A DNA stretch of 12,648 nt, taken from positions 1 through 12,648 of the forward strand of contig JAMCUV010000077.1 of NCBI GenBank assembly GCA_023379345.1, in the 5' to 3' direction. Under the pieces are notes generated by a model, which saw only the letters and a program-made list of their open reading frames with translations, was not told where the DNA came from and searched no databases. The stretch comes from Thermoplasmatota archaeon. GTDB taxonomy: Archaea; Thermoplasmatota; Thermoplasmata; Thermoplasmatales; Thermoplasmataceae. Shown here piece by piece: positions 6,528 to 12,648 of this stretch; the first letter of the stretch is position 1; each line of letters starts with the position of its first letter. A program made the translations under genes and the position numbers.

Positions 6528-7087
6528 GGGTGATGGTTATCGACAACCATGATTCTTTCGTCTACAACATTGTTGATATGATCAGGAGAACAGGCGCAGA
6601 AGTTGAACTGTTTGAAAATGATGGTCTTCCGGACCCTGCATACGCTGCTAAATTCAAGTTCCTGGTGATTTCTCCCGGCCCAGGAAACCCGCTCAATCCC
6701 GGCGATCGCGGAAATACCCTTGATTTCATATCCAAAACGGAATTCAAAAAAATTCTCGGTATATGCTTTGGACATCAGTTACTTGGATATCACCTGGGGT
6801 CAGGAATTTACAGGACTGACAGACTTTACCATGGCGAGGTGGACACCATTTCCAACCTGAGAGGTGGAATCCTGAAGGCAATAAACGGCAACTTTCATGC
6901 AGTGAGGTATCATTCCCTGGCCATAACCCCATCAAGTGCGATAACTGTTGATGCTGTGTCCAGCACAGATGGCACAATAATGGCATTCCATTCAAAGGAT
7001 GAGAGAATTTATGGGATACAGTTCCACCCAGAAAGTTATTATTCTGAATTCGGGGACATCATAATCAGGGAGTTCCTTTCGGCATGA
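6524..7087 (+). CDS. trpG: Anthranilate synthase component II, glutamine amidotransferase
   Basis: A class I glutamine amidotransferase that hydrolyses glutamine and channels ammonia to TrpE. It has 187 residues, the normal size for a stand-alone TrpG. The N-terminus reads VIDNHDSFVYNI; the oxyanion-hole region is SPGPGNP (50-56); the catalytic triad is C81 in ILGICFGHQ with H168 and E170 in IQFHPES. YHSL (129-132) is also in place. It overlaps trpE by 4 bases (ATGA) and overlaps trpC in the same way. A nearby in-frame ATG at 6533 is possible but would trim the first strand, so 6524 is preferred. TrpG can also serve PabB in some organisms; the window gives no evidence for that. Confidence 0.94.
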   Translation: MRVMVIDNHDSFVYNIVDMIRRTGAEVELFENDGLPDPAYAAKFKFLVISPGPGNPLNPGDRGNTLDFISKTEFKKILGICFGHQLLGYHLGSGIYRTDRLYHGEVDTISNLRGGILKAINGNFHAVRYHSLAITPSSAITVDAVSSTDGTIMAFHSKDERIYGIQFHPESYYSEFGDIIIREFLSA

Positions 7088-7797
7088 ACACTGTTGAAAC
7101 AATCTACATGAACAACCCTGGGAGACCGCATTTCCAGTATTCCAGGACAAGAGAAACAATTAGCCTAATAGGGGAACTACGTCGCATAAAGGCAGGTGGA
7201 AGGCCAGGCATTATAAAGGAGTTCAAGAGACAGTCGCCGTCAGGCTTTTCCAATGATAGATACCCCTCTGTGCGTGACTATTTCAGGAATAAAATTGATG
7301 CCAGAACCGCAGGCATGAGCATTCTCACCGAACCTTCATACTTTAGAGGTTCATATGAGGACCTTAGCATCTGCCAGGAATTTAACTTGCCCATCCTTGA
7401 CAAGGACTTCATTTCCACTCCTGCTATGGTGGAGAATGCATACAACGCAGGCAGCGATGTTATTCTTCTCATAATGGATTTCCTGCCCACAACAGCGGTG
7501 AAGGAACTCACCGGAGTTGCACGGGATTACAGAATGGAAGTTTTGATTGAATTCCATGATCTGCGGTTTCTATCAGAAATCGAGCCAATGGATGGCGTTA
7601 TATATGGATACAACAGGCGCAACCTCAGAAGCCTGGAGATGGAACCTCAGGATGAAGTTGTGAAGGAATTTTTAAAGGAAAACGATGTGGACATAGTCCT
7701 TGAGAGCGGCCTTGATTCATCATATCTTAACAGCGCTGAACTGTCAGCCTTTGCAGGTTTCCTCATAGGCACATCGGTCCTGACAGATAATATTTAA
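7084..7797 (+). CDS. trpC: Indole-3-glycerol-phosphate synthase
   Basis: Closes the ring of CdRP to give indole-3-glycerol phosphate, the substrate of TrpA. It is a TIM barrel of 237 residues, slightly short at the N-terminus. All catalytic positions known from the Saccharolobus enzyme can be placed: E46 and K48 in KEFKRQSPSG, K107 in LDKDFI, E156 in LIEFHDL, N177 in GYNRRNL, and E207-S208 in LESGLD. The GINNRDL motif appears as GYNRRNL, with the key Asn kept. It is the last gene of the trp operon and starts on the ATGA overlap with trpG. The next gene has its own promoter 47 bases after the trpC stop, so the operon appears to end here, although no clear T-rich terminator is seen. Confidence 0.94.
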   Translation: MNTVETIYMNNPGRPHFQYSRTRETISLIGELRRIKAGGRPGIIKEFKRQSPSGFSNDRYPSVRDYFRNKIDARTAGMSILTEPSYFRGSYEDLSICQEFNLPILDKDFISTPAMVENAYNAGSDVILLIMDFLPTTAVKELTGVARDYRMEVLIEFHDLRFLSEIEPMDGVIYGYNRRNLRSLEMEPQDEVVKEFLKENDVDIVLESGLDSSYLNSAELSAFAGFLIGTSVLTDNI

Positions 7798-7843
7798 CGA
7801 ATCCCAATGCCTGTGCCATGGTGCCGAGAGGACAATTGCACGG

Positions 7844-7850
7844 TTATATA
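7844..7850 (+). promoter_or_regulatory. TATA box of pyruvate kinase
   Basis: TTATATA, centred 24 bases before the ATG at 7871. No SD sequence lies between, so a leaderless transcript separate from the trp operon is predicted. Confidence 0.6.
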
Positions 7851-7870
7851 GTCCAAGTTAATTCTCAATA

Positions 7871-9553
7871 ATGGCAGGGACAAAAATAGTCGCAACCATA
7901 GGGCCTTCCAGCTTCAAGACTGATGTGCTGGAAAAGATGTACCGTTATGGACTTTCTTGTATCAGGATCAATACCGCCCATATTGAGGCGGGATATATTG
8001 CAAAGGTAAAGGAAACACTTGAATCGTTGAACAGGAAGACAGGGATGCATGTTGGGGTTATGGTTGACCTCAAGGGGCCGGAACTCCGGACCGGCACATT
8101 TCCTGGCGGGCACATGCTTGTGAAGGCAGGACAGAAGCTGAGGCTTTCCCTTGGTGGATCTGAAGGTGACATAACGCTGAGCCACCCGGAGATAGCAAAG
8201 GGGCTTGAGCCAAAGGAAACCCTCCTGTTAAGTGACGGTAGAGTGAGGATGAGGGTCCTCTCCAAGGATTCATCGGCCATTTGGCTTGAATCTCTTGATG
8301 CTGGGGATCTGAGGGACAGGAGCAGAGTCAACATACCGGGCAAGTTTCTCCCACTGGGGACTCTGACCGAACGTGACTTGCAGTTTCTCCAGGAGGGTGT
8401 CGCTGCCGGAGTGGAATTTTTTGCACAGTCTTTCGTCCAGAGGAAGGAAGACGTGATGACCCTGCAGAAAGAAGTCTCTGAAAGGGGCGGAGACCAGTTA
8501 ATCGTATCTAAGATTGAAACCAAGAGCGGATATGTGAACATCAAGGAGATATCACGGGTATCAGACTTTGTGATGGTTGCCAGGGGAGACCTGGGTGTGG
8601 AGCTCCCACTGAAGGAGGTTGCCATGGCCCAGAAGCACATTATAGAAGAATCACACAAGCATGGTGTTCCTGCCATAGTGGCCACACAGATGCTGGAATC
8701 CATGGTTAAGTCCAGCAGTCCTACCAGGGCCGAAGTATCAGATGTCACCAACGCAATTCTGGACAACACCGATGCCGTGATGCTGTCTGAGGAAAGTGCC
8801 GTTGGGGACTATCCGGACCTTGCAGTGAGATACCTCAATGAAATAGCAGAATTTGTTGAATCGAGGAGCTCAAACTACGCTGAACCACGTGAGTTTTTAG
8901 GAAACCATGTTGCATATTCCATCGCCCGTGCTTCCAAGATCGTTGCATCAGAGATAGAGGCCAGTGCCATAGTTACGTTCTCCAAGACGGGCAACACGCC
9001 AAAGATGATATCTGCTGTGAGGCCTGGAATCCCCATTATTTCCGCGGTGCCGTTACGGGGGCTTGCAAACAAGCTTAGCCTTTATTCCGGAGTGGTGCCG
9101 TTGCTGATTGAGAACTCAAGCAATGACCTTTCTGACTTCGAAAACATCATGTCTGCAGTTGAGAAAAAGACAGGCCTCAAGAAAGGCGAGCGTGTCGTTG
9201 TCACTTCAGGTGCACCGTATTTCCTTTTCGGAGGCACAAATGATGTGAGAGTGGCCACCATTGGCAAATTCATGGGAAGAGGGTATCCCTCGGGAAAGAA
9301 CTTCAAGGGAACTGTAACATCAAAGCTGGACAGATCTGGCGACATATACGTTACAAAGAACCTGAGGGGTGCCAGGATCTCTGACCTTGCGGATTTCACC
9401 GGAATCATATTCCTTGAGGGCATCGGGCATGCCAGCGAGGAGGAGCTCTCTGAAACAGGCATACCATTCATACACAACACAAAGCTTCTGAAGGGGCTTG
9501 ATGACGGCACAAATGTTTATGTGGATGGTTCAACGGGTGTTATTACCTCCTGA
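7871..9553 (+). CDS. pyk: Pyruvate kinase with C-terminal PEP-utilising-type domain
   Basis: Converts phosphoenolpyruvate and ADP to pyruvate and ATP. At 560 residues it is about 90 longer than a standard enzyme. Core motifs are ATIGPSS (8-14), RINTAH (32-37), VDLKGPELRTG (65-75), FFAQSFVQ (183-190), VSKIET with catalytic K214 and metal ligand E216, VARGDLGVE with D240, and ATQMLESM plus SPTRAEVSDV (271-292). The B domain spans roughly 75-165 and the C domain 340-465. After GGTNDVRVATIG, where ordinary enzymes end, residues 470-560 resemble the mobile phosphohistidine domain of PEP-utilising enzymes: GHAS with H520, GIPFI, then LLKGLDDG and VYVDGSTGVI. Such an extension is known on Bacillus-type pyruvate kinases. 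It is a single-gene unit with its own promoter. Confidence 0.94.
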   Translation: MAGTKIVATIGPSSFKTDVLEKMYRYGLSCIRINTAHIEAGYIAKVKETLESLNRKTGMHVGVMVDLKGPELRTGTFPGGHMLVKAGQKLRLSLGGSEGDITLSHPEIAKGLEPKETLLLSDGRVRMRVLSKDSSAIWLESLDAGDLRDRSRVNIPGKFLPLGTLTERDLQFLQEGVAAGVEFFAQSFVQRKEDVMTLQKEVSERGGDQLIVSKIETKSGYVNIKEISRVSDFVMVARGDLGVELPLKEVAMAQKHIIEESHKHGVPAIVATQMLESMVKSSSPTRAEVSDVTNAILDNTDAVMLSEESAVGDYPDLAVRYLNEIAEFVESRSSNYAEPREFLGNHVAYSIARASKIVASEIEASAIVTFSKTGNTPKMISAVRPGIPIISAVPLRGLANKLSLYSGVVPLLIENSSNDLSDFENIMSAVEKKTGLKKGERVVVTSGAPYFLFGGTNDVRVATIGKFMGRGYPSGKNFKGTVTSKLDRSGDIYVTKNLRGARISDLADFTGIIFLEGIGHASEEELSETGIPFIHNTKLLKGLDDGTNVYVDGSTGVITS

Positions 9554-9572
9554 GATGAACTTCTCTTCGATA

Positions 9573-9580
9573 TTTATAAA
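9573..9580 (+). promoter_or_regulatory. TATA box of the FKBP gene
   Basis: TTTATAAA. Transcription would start near 9602, leaving a leader of about 25 bases that holds a short SD-like GGTGAG (9617-9622) 5 bases before the ATG at 9628. The pyrimidine-rich stretch just after it (ATTTTTCTACTCTCC) could also end the pyruvate kinase transcript. Confidence 0.55.
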
Positions 9581-9627
9581 TACATTTTTCTACTCTCCGC
9601 CACATTACCAACATTTGGTGAGAATTG

Positions 9628-10401
9628 ATGAATGACGGGGATTTTATCAGAATCAACTTCGAGATGTACGTTGGGGAAGACAAGAAATTGGTATCAACGA
9701 ACAACGAACAGCTAGCTAGAGACAACGGTATATTTGATGAGAATACTAAATACAAGGAAACAGTGCTCATTGTGGGATCAGACGTACTCTTCAAGGAGGT
9801 TAACGAATCCCTGAAACAGGCTGAAACCGGAAAGGAGTATGAGGTTTCCATAAAGGCTGAGGATGCCTATGGCCTGAGGGACCCAAAGAACATAAAGGTC
9901 CACACAGTCAGGGAATTCCAGAGACAGAAGATTGACCCTGTGCCTGGCCAGGAAGTATCCATAGGTGGCCGAAGAGGGAAGGTAATATCCGTCACACCAG
10001 GTAGAGTTCTTGTTGATTACAATCACCAGTGGGCAGGCAAACCGGTCCTGTACAAATACACTGTACTTGGTGTTGTTGACCAGGTGCCTGACAAGGTCAG
10101 GGCACTGATAGACTACAACTATAATGTTGATTCGGGGGAGTTCAGCGTAGAGGAGAATGGAGACGTTATTTCCATTTCCGTACCTGAAAAGACCAAGTTC
10201 GACGTTGCCTGGCTTGAGGCCAAATTCAGGCTTGTCTCAGACATCAGGAAATATATTCCGGGAAAGGACATCGAGATAAGGGAGAGTTACAAGAGGGAAG
10301 AGACACCTAAGCCTGAGGAAAAGCCGGCTGAAACTACTGAGGCTGCTTCTGAAGAAAAAACTCAGGAAGAGGCCAAGGTTGAACAGAAGAACCCAGAGTA
10401 A
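9628..10401 (+). CDS. FKBP-type peptidyl-prolyl isomerase, long archaeal form
   Basis: A prolyl cis-trans isomerase and likely chaperone of the archaeal FKBP/SlyD group, 257 residues. The FKBP domain begins at the N-terminus (IRINFEMYVG), with IFDENTK (35-41) and AEDAYGLRDP (77-86) in the catalytic half. The inserted-flap (IF) chaperone domain lies about 88-145 and ends in VDYNHQWAGKPVLY (129-142), where most family members read VDFNHPLAG. Residues about 150-220 form the extra C-terminal domain of the long archaeal type. The last 35 residues are a charged Glu/Lys/Pro/Thr tail, probably disordered. There is no signal peptide, so it is cytosolic. The ATG at 9628 is preferred to the TTG just before it because of the upstream GGTGAG. 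Isomerase activity is inferred from the family; the substrate-pocket region around SDVLFKEVNESL is divergent. Confidence 0.88.
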   Translation: MNDGDFIRINFEMYVGEDKKLVSTNNEQLARDNGIFDENTKYKETVLIVGSDVLFKEVNESLKQAETGKEYEVSIKAEDAYGLRDPKNIKVHTVREFQRQKIDPVPGQEVSIGGRRGKVISVTPGRVLVDYNHQWAGKPVLYKYTVLGVVDQVPDKVRALIDYNYNVDSGEFSVEENGDVISISVPEKTKFDVAWLEAKFRLVSDIRKYIPGKDIEIRESYKREETPKPEEKPAETTEAASEEKTQEEAKVEQKNPE

Positions 10402-10426
10402 GTCTGAACTCAAGGAAAAGAAAGAG

Positions 10427-10436
10427 AATTTTATCC
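10427..10436 (+). promoter_or_regulatory. Weak TATA-like element before the RNA methyltransferase gene
   Basis: AATTTTATCC lies in the 61-base gap between the FKBP stop and the ATG at 10463, about 31 bases from that ATG. It may start a short-leader transcript. The match is poor, and readthrough from the FKBP promoter is equally possible. Confidence 0.25.
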
Positions 10437-10462
10437 AGAACTTTTCCACAGCACTCCAGCAG

Positions 10463-11188
10463 ATGTCAGAAATGGTCTGCGTTGTGCTTGTGGAGCCTGA
10501 AATTCAGGGCAATATAGGTGCTGTGGCCAGGCTTCTGAGAAATGCCGGTTTACATGACTTACGCATAGTGAACGGCCCTGAAATCGACGATGAAGCTCTT
10601 GCAAGATCAATGGGCGGGAAGGAAATACTCCTCTCTGCAAGCAAGTTCACTACATTCAGGGAATCAGTTGCGGACTGCACTGTTGTTGCAGCCACATCCA
10701 GCGAGCAGACACTCAGCGACAGGAAGTTCAGAAGGCTCCCGGTTACCCCATGGGATTTCTGGAACATCCATACACCAGGAAAGGAAAAGATAGCGCTGGT
10801 ATTTGGCAGGGAAGCCGACGGCCTGCGGAACACGGAAATTGAGATCTGCAATGCATTCATTCATATCCCTGGCAATCCGGAGTACCCTGTTTACAACCTA
10901 TCCCATGCAGTATCCATAGTACTGTATGAAATGCTGAAGCATTTACCGGAATCCGATCCTAACATTCCTGATCCGGCCACAGGCGAAGAAATGGAACTTA
11001 TCAACGGCAAGATACGTGAAATAATGGAAAAATACGGTTATCCGGATTACAAGATGCAGAACAGCTTGATCATGATAAGGAGAATACTGGCCAGGTCCGC
11101 CATAACTGAATCCGAGTTCTACAAATTAATGGGAATTCTTAGATTCGTGCTGGCACCGTGGAGCCAAAATGATGAAGTCGACCCATAG
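10463..11188 (+). CDS. TrmJ-like SPOUT (TrmH-family) tRNA 2'-O-methyltransferase
   Basis: An S-adenosylmethionine-dependent RNA methyltransferase of the SpoU/TrmH group, closest in layout to TrmJ, which methylates the 2'-OH of residue 32 in tRNA anticodon loops. It has 241 residues from the chosen start. The three family motifs are present: EPEIQGNIGAVARLLRNAG (11-29; N17 and R23 expected to be functional), ALVFGREADGL (111-121) and YNLSHAVSIVLYEM (144-157), the last two forming the knotted SAM site. The C-terminal region (about 180-241) is helical, as in TrmJ dimers. The frame is open upstream to a TTG at 10379 inside the FKBP gene, but family proteins begin close to the first strand, so the ATG at 10463 (or 10472) is likelier. 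No strong SD is seen. Exact tRNA position is inferred, not visible. Confidence 0.85.
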   Translation: MSEMVCVVLVEPEIQGNIGAVARLLRNAGLHDLRIVNGPEIDDEALARSMGGKEILLSASKFTTFRESVADCTVVAATSSEQTLSDRKFRRLPVTPWDFWNIHTPGKEKIALVFGREADGLRNTEIEICNAFIHIPGNPEYPVYNLSHAVSIVLYEMLKHLPESDPNIPDPATGEEMELINGKIREIMEKYGYPDYKMQNSLIMIRRILARSAITESEFYKLMGILRFVLAPWSQNDEVDP

Positions 11189-11214
11189 AACCATTGACGT
11201 AAGCTTGAGAAAAC

Positions 11215-11222
11215 TTTTATTA
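11215..11222 (+). promoter_or_regulatory. TATA box of the ribosomal protein operon
   Basis: TTTTATTA preceded by GAGAAAAC, which fits an archaeal BRE plus TATA box. The start of transcription would fall near 11243-11248, leaving a leader of 12-17 bases before the rpl18e ATG. Confidence 0.5.
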
Positions 11223-11259
11223 TGGATTCACAATGCGGAGAGAGTATCGGTAGAATACC

Positions 11260-11628
11260 ATGTCAATTAAATCTAACAACAAAGAGAGTACTGTCCTGAA
11301 GGAAACTGTGGACGAACTCCTGAAGGTTTCACGGGAAAACAGTTCAGTGTTCTGGAGAGACGTAGCCAAGAGAATCAATTCCCGGAGAAGATCATACGCC
11401 AGCGTGAACGTGGGAAAGATTGATAAGCTGGCCAATGACGGAGATATCATAGTCGTCCCTGGATCGCTTCTAGGATCAGGTTATTTCGAAAGGAAGGTCA
11501 CCATAGCTGCCCTCAAGGCATCAAGGGGTGCAATCCAGAAGCTAAGTGATTCTGGCGCAGAGTTCAAGAGCCTTGTTGATGTTGCCCATGAAAATCCTAA
11601 AGGAACAGGCATCAAGATAGTGGGGTGA
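11260..11628 (+). CDS. rpl18e: 50S ribosomal protein L18e
   Basis: A 122-residue large-subunit ribosomal protein found in archaea and eukaryotes (L18e, eL18), which binds 23S rRNA. The sequence shows FWRDVAKRINSRRRS (about 31-45), NVGKIDKLANDGDIIVVPG and LGSGYFERKVTIAALKAS, then ENPKGTGIKIVG at the C-terminus, all typical. It is first in the conserved archaeal string L18e-L13-S9-RpoN, with its own TATA box upstream. Its stop is 2 bases before the rpl13 start. Length is normal. Confidence 0.95.
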   Translation: MSIKSNNKESTVLKETVDELLKVSRENSSVFWRDVAKRINSRRRSYASVNVGKIDKLANDGDIIVVPGSLLGSGYFERKVTIAALKASRGAIQKLSDSGAEFKSLVDVAHENPKGTGIKIVG

Positions 11629-11630
11629 TA

Positions 11631-12047
11631 ATGCTGAAGATTATAGACGGAACTAACCTTATTTACGGCAGGCTCTCCGCACATGTGGCTAAGGAGCTGC
11701 TCAGGGGAGAGGAAGTTGTCATTGTAAACGCCAAAAATGTTGCTGTAACTGGATCAGAGGAATTTGTACTGAAGAAATTCAGGGAAAGACTGGATATTGG
11801 AAGCGTAAGGAAGGGTCCATACTATCCCAGGACATCAAATCAGATCCTGCGAAGATCCATAGGAGATATGCTTCCCAAGAAGAAGACCACGGGAAAGGAT
11901 GCACTTTCCAGATGCCTTGTATTCAGCAGTGTTCCAAAGGAATATGCCGGCAAGGACATGGAAACCGTGGAAAAAGTCAAGAATTCCAAGGTCAGCGGCT
12001 TTGTCACCCTTGGCAAGGTAGCAGAAAGACTTGGAGGCAAGTATTAA
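11631..12047 (+). CDS. rpl13: 50S ribosomal protein L13
   Basis: A 138-residue archaeal L13 (uL13), an early-assembling 23S rRNA-binding protein. IIDGTNLIYGRLSAHVAKELL (near the N-terminus), VVIVNAKNVAVTGSEE, KGPYYPRTSNQILRRSIGDM and LPKKKTTGKDAL are diagnostic. The ATG at 11631 is chosen; GGGGTGAT (11622-11629), overlapping the L18e stop, serves as its SD. An in-frame GTG at 11625 would add two residues and is less likely. The stop lies one base before the rps9 ATG. Confidence 0.95.
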   Translation: MLKIIDGTNLIYGRLSAHVAKELLRGEEVVIVNAKNVAVTGSEEFVLKKFRERLDIGSVRKGPYYPRTSNQILRRSIGDMLPKKKTTGKDALSRCLVFSSVPKEYAGKDMETVEKVKNSKVSGFVTLGKVAERLGGKY

Positions 12048-12048
12048 A

Positions 12049-12456
12049 ATGAAGGGACAGAACGTAGTAGTAACCTCAGGCAAGAGGAAAACTGCCATAG
12101 CCAGGGCCGTTACCAAGAAAGGCAACGGACAGGTGACAATAAACGGGTATCCTGTGGAATTTCACCCCGTTCAGATTCTCAGGCAGAAGATTGAGGAGCC
12201 CCTCCTTATAATTGGGGATAGGGCCAATGAAGTGAACATTGATGTAAAAGTTGCCGGAGGAGGAATGACCGGCCAGGCTGATGCTTCAAGAACTGCCATT
12301 GCAAAGGGGATAGTGAAATTCCTTAAGGATGACAAGATCGAGGAGATGTTCAGGCAGTACGATAGAACCCTTCTTGTGAATGACATAAGGAGAAAGATGC
12401 CAAAGAAACCCTCAGGAAAGGGTGCCCGAGCAAAGAGGCAGAAGTCCTACAGGTGA
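12049..12456 (+). CDS. rps9: 30S ribosomal protein S9
   Basis: A 135-residue small-subunit protein (uS9) whose C-terminal tail reaches tRNA in the decoding site. TSGKRKTAIARAV at the start, VKVAGGGMTGQADASRTAIAKG in the middle and the basic tail GKGARAKRQKSYR are diagnostic. The final Lys-Ser-Tyr-Arg matches the family's conserved KxRR/KSYR end. GGAGG (12033-12037), located within the rpl13 coding region, precedes the ATG by 11 bases. The spacing from rpl13 is one base. Confidence 0.96.
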   Translation: MKGQNVVVTSGKRKTAIARAVTKKGNGQVTINGYPVEFHPVQILRQKIEEPLLIIGDRANEVNIDVKVAGGGMTGQADASRTAIAKGIVKFLKDDKIEEMFRQYDRTLLVNDIRRKMPKKPSGKGARAKRQKSYR

Positions 12457-12463
12457 TGACACA

Positions 12464-12648
12464 ATGATTATACCTGTAAGATGTTTCAGCTGCGGAAGGG
12501 TCATAGCATCGGATTATGTCAAGTTCAGCGAGAAGATGACGGAGATCAGGGCTTCTGGAAGGGAGCCTACCCCTGAGGAGATTGCGTCCACAATGGATGA
12601 TCTCCACCTTCACAGATACTGCTGCAGAAGGATGATCCTGTCGCACAC
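12464..12648 (+). CDS. rpoN: DNA-directed RNA polymerase subunit N (truncated by window edge)
   Basis: Archaeal RNA polymerase subunit N, counterpart of eukaryotic RPB10, a small zinc-binding assembly subunit. The first 61 codons are visible. MIIPVRCFSCGRVI gives C7 and C10, and HRYCCRRMILSH gives the two adjacent cysteines, completing the four zinc ligands of the atypical CX2C...CC site. Archaeal family members are about 55-75 residues, so only a few codons are missing. AGGTGAT (12451-12457), overlapping the rps9 stop, lies 6 bases before the ATG. rpoK and rps2 often follow in other archaea but are beyond the edge. Confidence 0.95.
   Translation, partial: MIIPVRCFSCGRVIASDYVKFSEKMTEIRASGREPTPEEIASTMDDLHLHRYCCRRMILSH

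Noticed and set aside
7945..8769. 274-codon open frame on the minus strand within pyruvate kinase
   Set aside because: It is antisense to a strongly conserved gene, its translation is Ser/Pro-rich with no recognisable motif, and it has no promoter or SD; it mirrors the codon bias of the sense gene.
9082..9510. 142-codon open frame on the minus strand in the pyruvate kinase 3' region
   Set aside because: Antisense shadow with no domain and no initiation signals.
9554..9600. Pyrimidine-rich stretch as a terminator of pyruvate kinase
   Set aside because: There is a five-T run, but it overlaps the FKBP promoter and has no other support; mentioned only under the TATA box.
10379..10462. Upstream extension of the methyltransferase gene from a TTG at 10379
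   Set aside because: It overlaps the FKBP gene and adds 28 polar residues before the family's first strand; it lacks an SD. It is kept only as a remote alternative.
1..12648. CRISPR array, insertion sequence, tRNA or rRNA gene, or prophage
   Set aside because: No regularly spaced repeats, transposase motifs, cloverleaf sequences or phage genes were seen; the gaps between genes are too short to hide any of these.

Overview
The window is a compact archaeal chromosome segment, most likely from a Thermoplasmatales-type euryarchaeon (inference, moderate confidence). The archaeal domain is clear: there is an L18e-L13-S9-RpoN (RNA polymerase subunit N) gene string, an archaeal long-type FKBP, and TATA boxes about 24-26 bases upstream of start codons that leave little or no 5' leader. 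Genes inside operons have Shine-Dalgarno (SD) sequences matching an anti-SD of the CCUCC type. Arginine is written mostly with AGG/AGA and isoleucine often with ATA, as in Thermoplasma relatives.

Layout. (1) 1-519, minus strand: two tandem paralogous iron-sulfur (ferredoxin-type) proteins, the second running off the left edge. (2) 629-1600, minus: a ROK-family sugar kinase. (3) 1601-1785: a divergent promoter region containing a candidate operator palindrome. (4) 1786-7797, plus: a complete seven-gene tryptophan operon in the order trpB(2)-trpA-trpD-trpF-trpE-trpG-trpC, with no gap larger than 7 bases and several start/stop overlaps. (5) 7871-9553, plus: pyruvate kinase with an extra C-terminal domain, from its own leaderless promoter. 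(6) 9628-10401 and 10463-11188, plus: a long FKBP-type prolyl isomerase followed by a TrmJ-like SPOUT RNA methyltransferase. (7) 11260-12648, plus: rpl18e-rpl13-rps9-rpoN, the last gene truncated at the right edge.

How the genes work together. The trp genes encode every step from chorismate to tryptophan: anthranilate synthase (TrpE+TrpG), phosphoribosyl transfer (TrpD), isomerisation (TrpF), ring closure (TrpC) and the final synthase (TrpA+TrpB). The beta subunit is of the TrpB2 class. Several Trp enzymes depart from family consensus at regulatory or ligand loops (TrpE, TrpF, TrpD) while keeping their catalytic residues. Pyruvate kinase and the ROK kinase belong to central sugar metabolism, the ferredoxin-like proteins to electron transfer, and the right-hand block to protein folding, RNA modification, ribosome assembly and transcription.

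I see no mobile element, CRISPR array, tRNA or rRNA gene, and no non-genic stretch over 300 bases. The window is mostly core metabolism and information processing. The points most worth a second look are the pyruvate kinase C-terminal domain, the TrpE and TrpF loop changes, the TrpB2-only operon, the palindrome upstream of trpB, and the overlapping ferredoxin pair.
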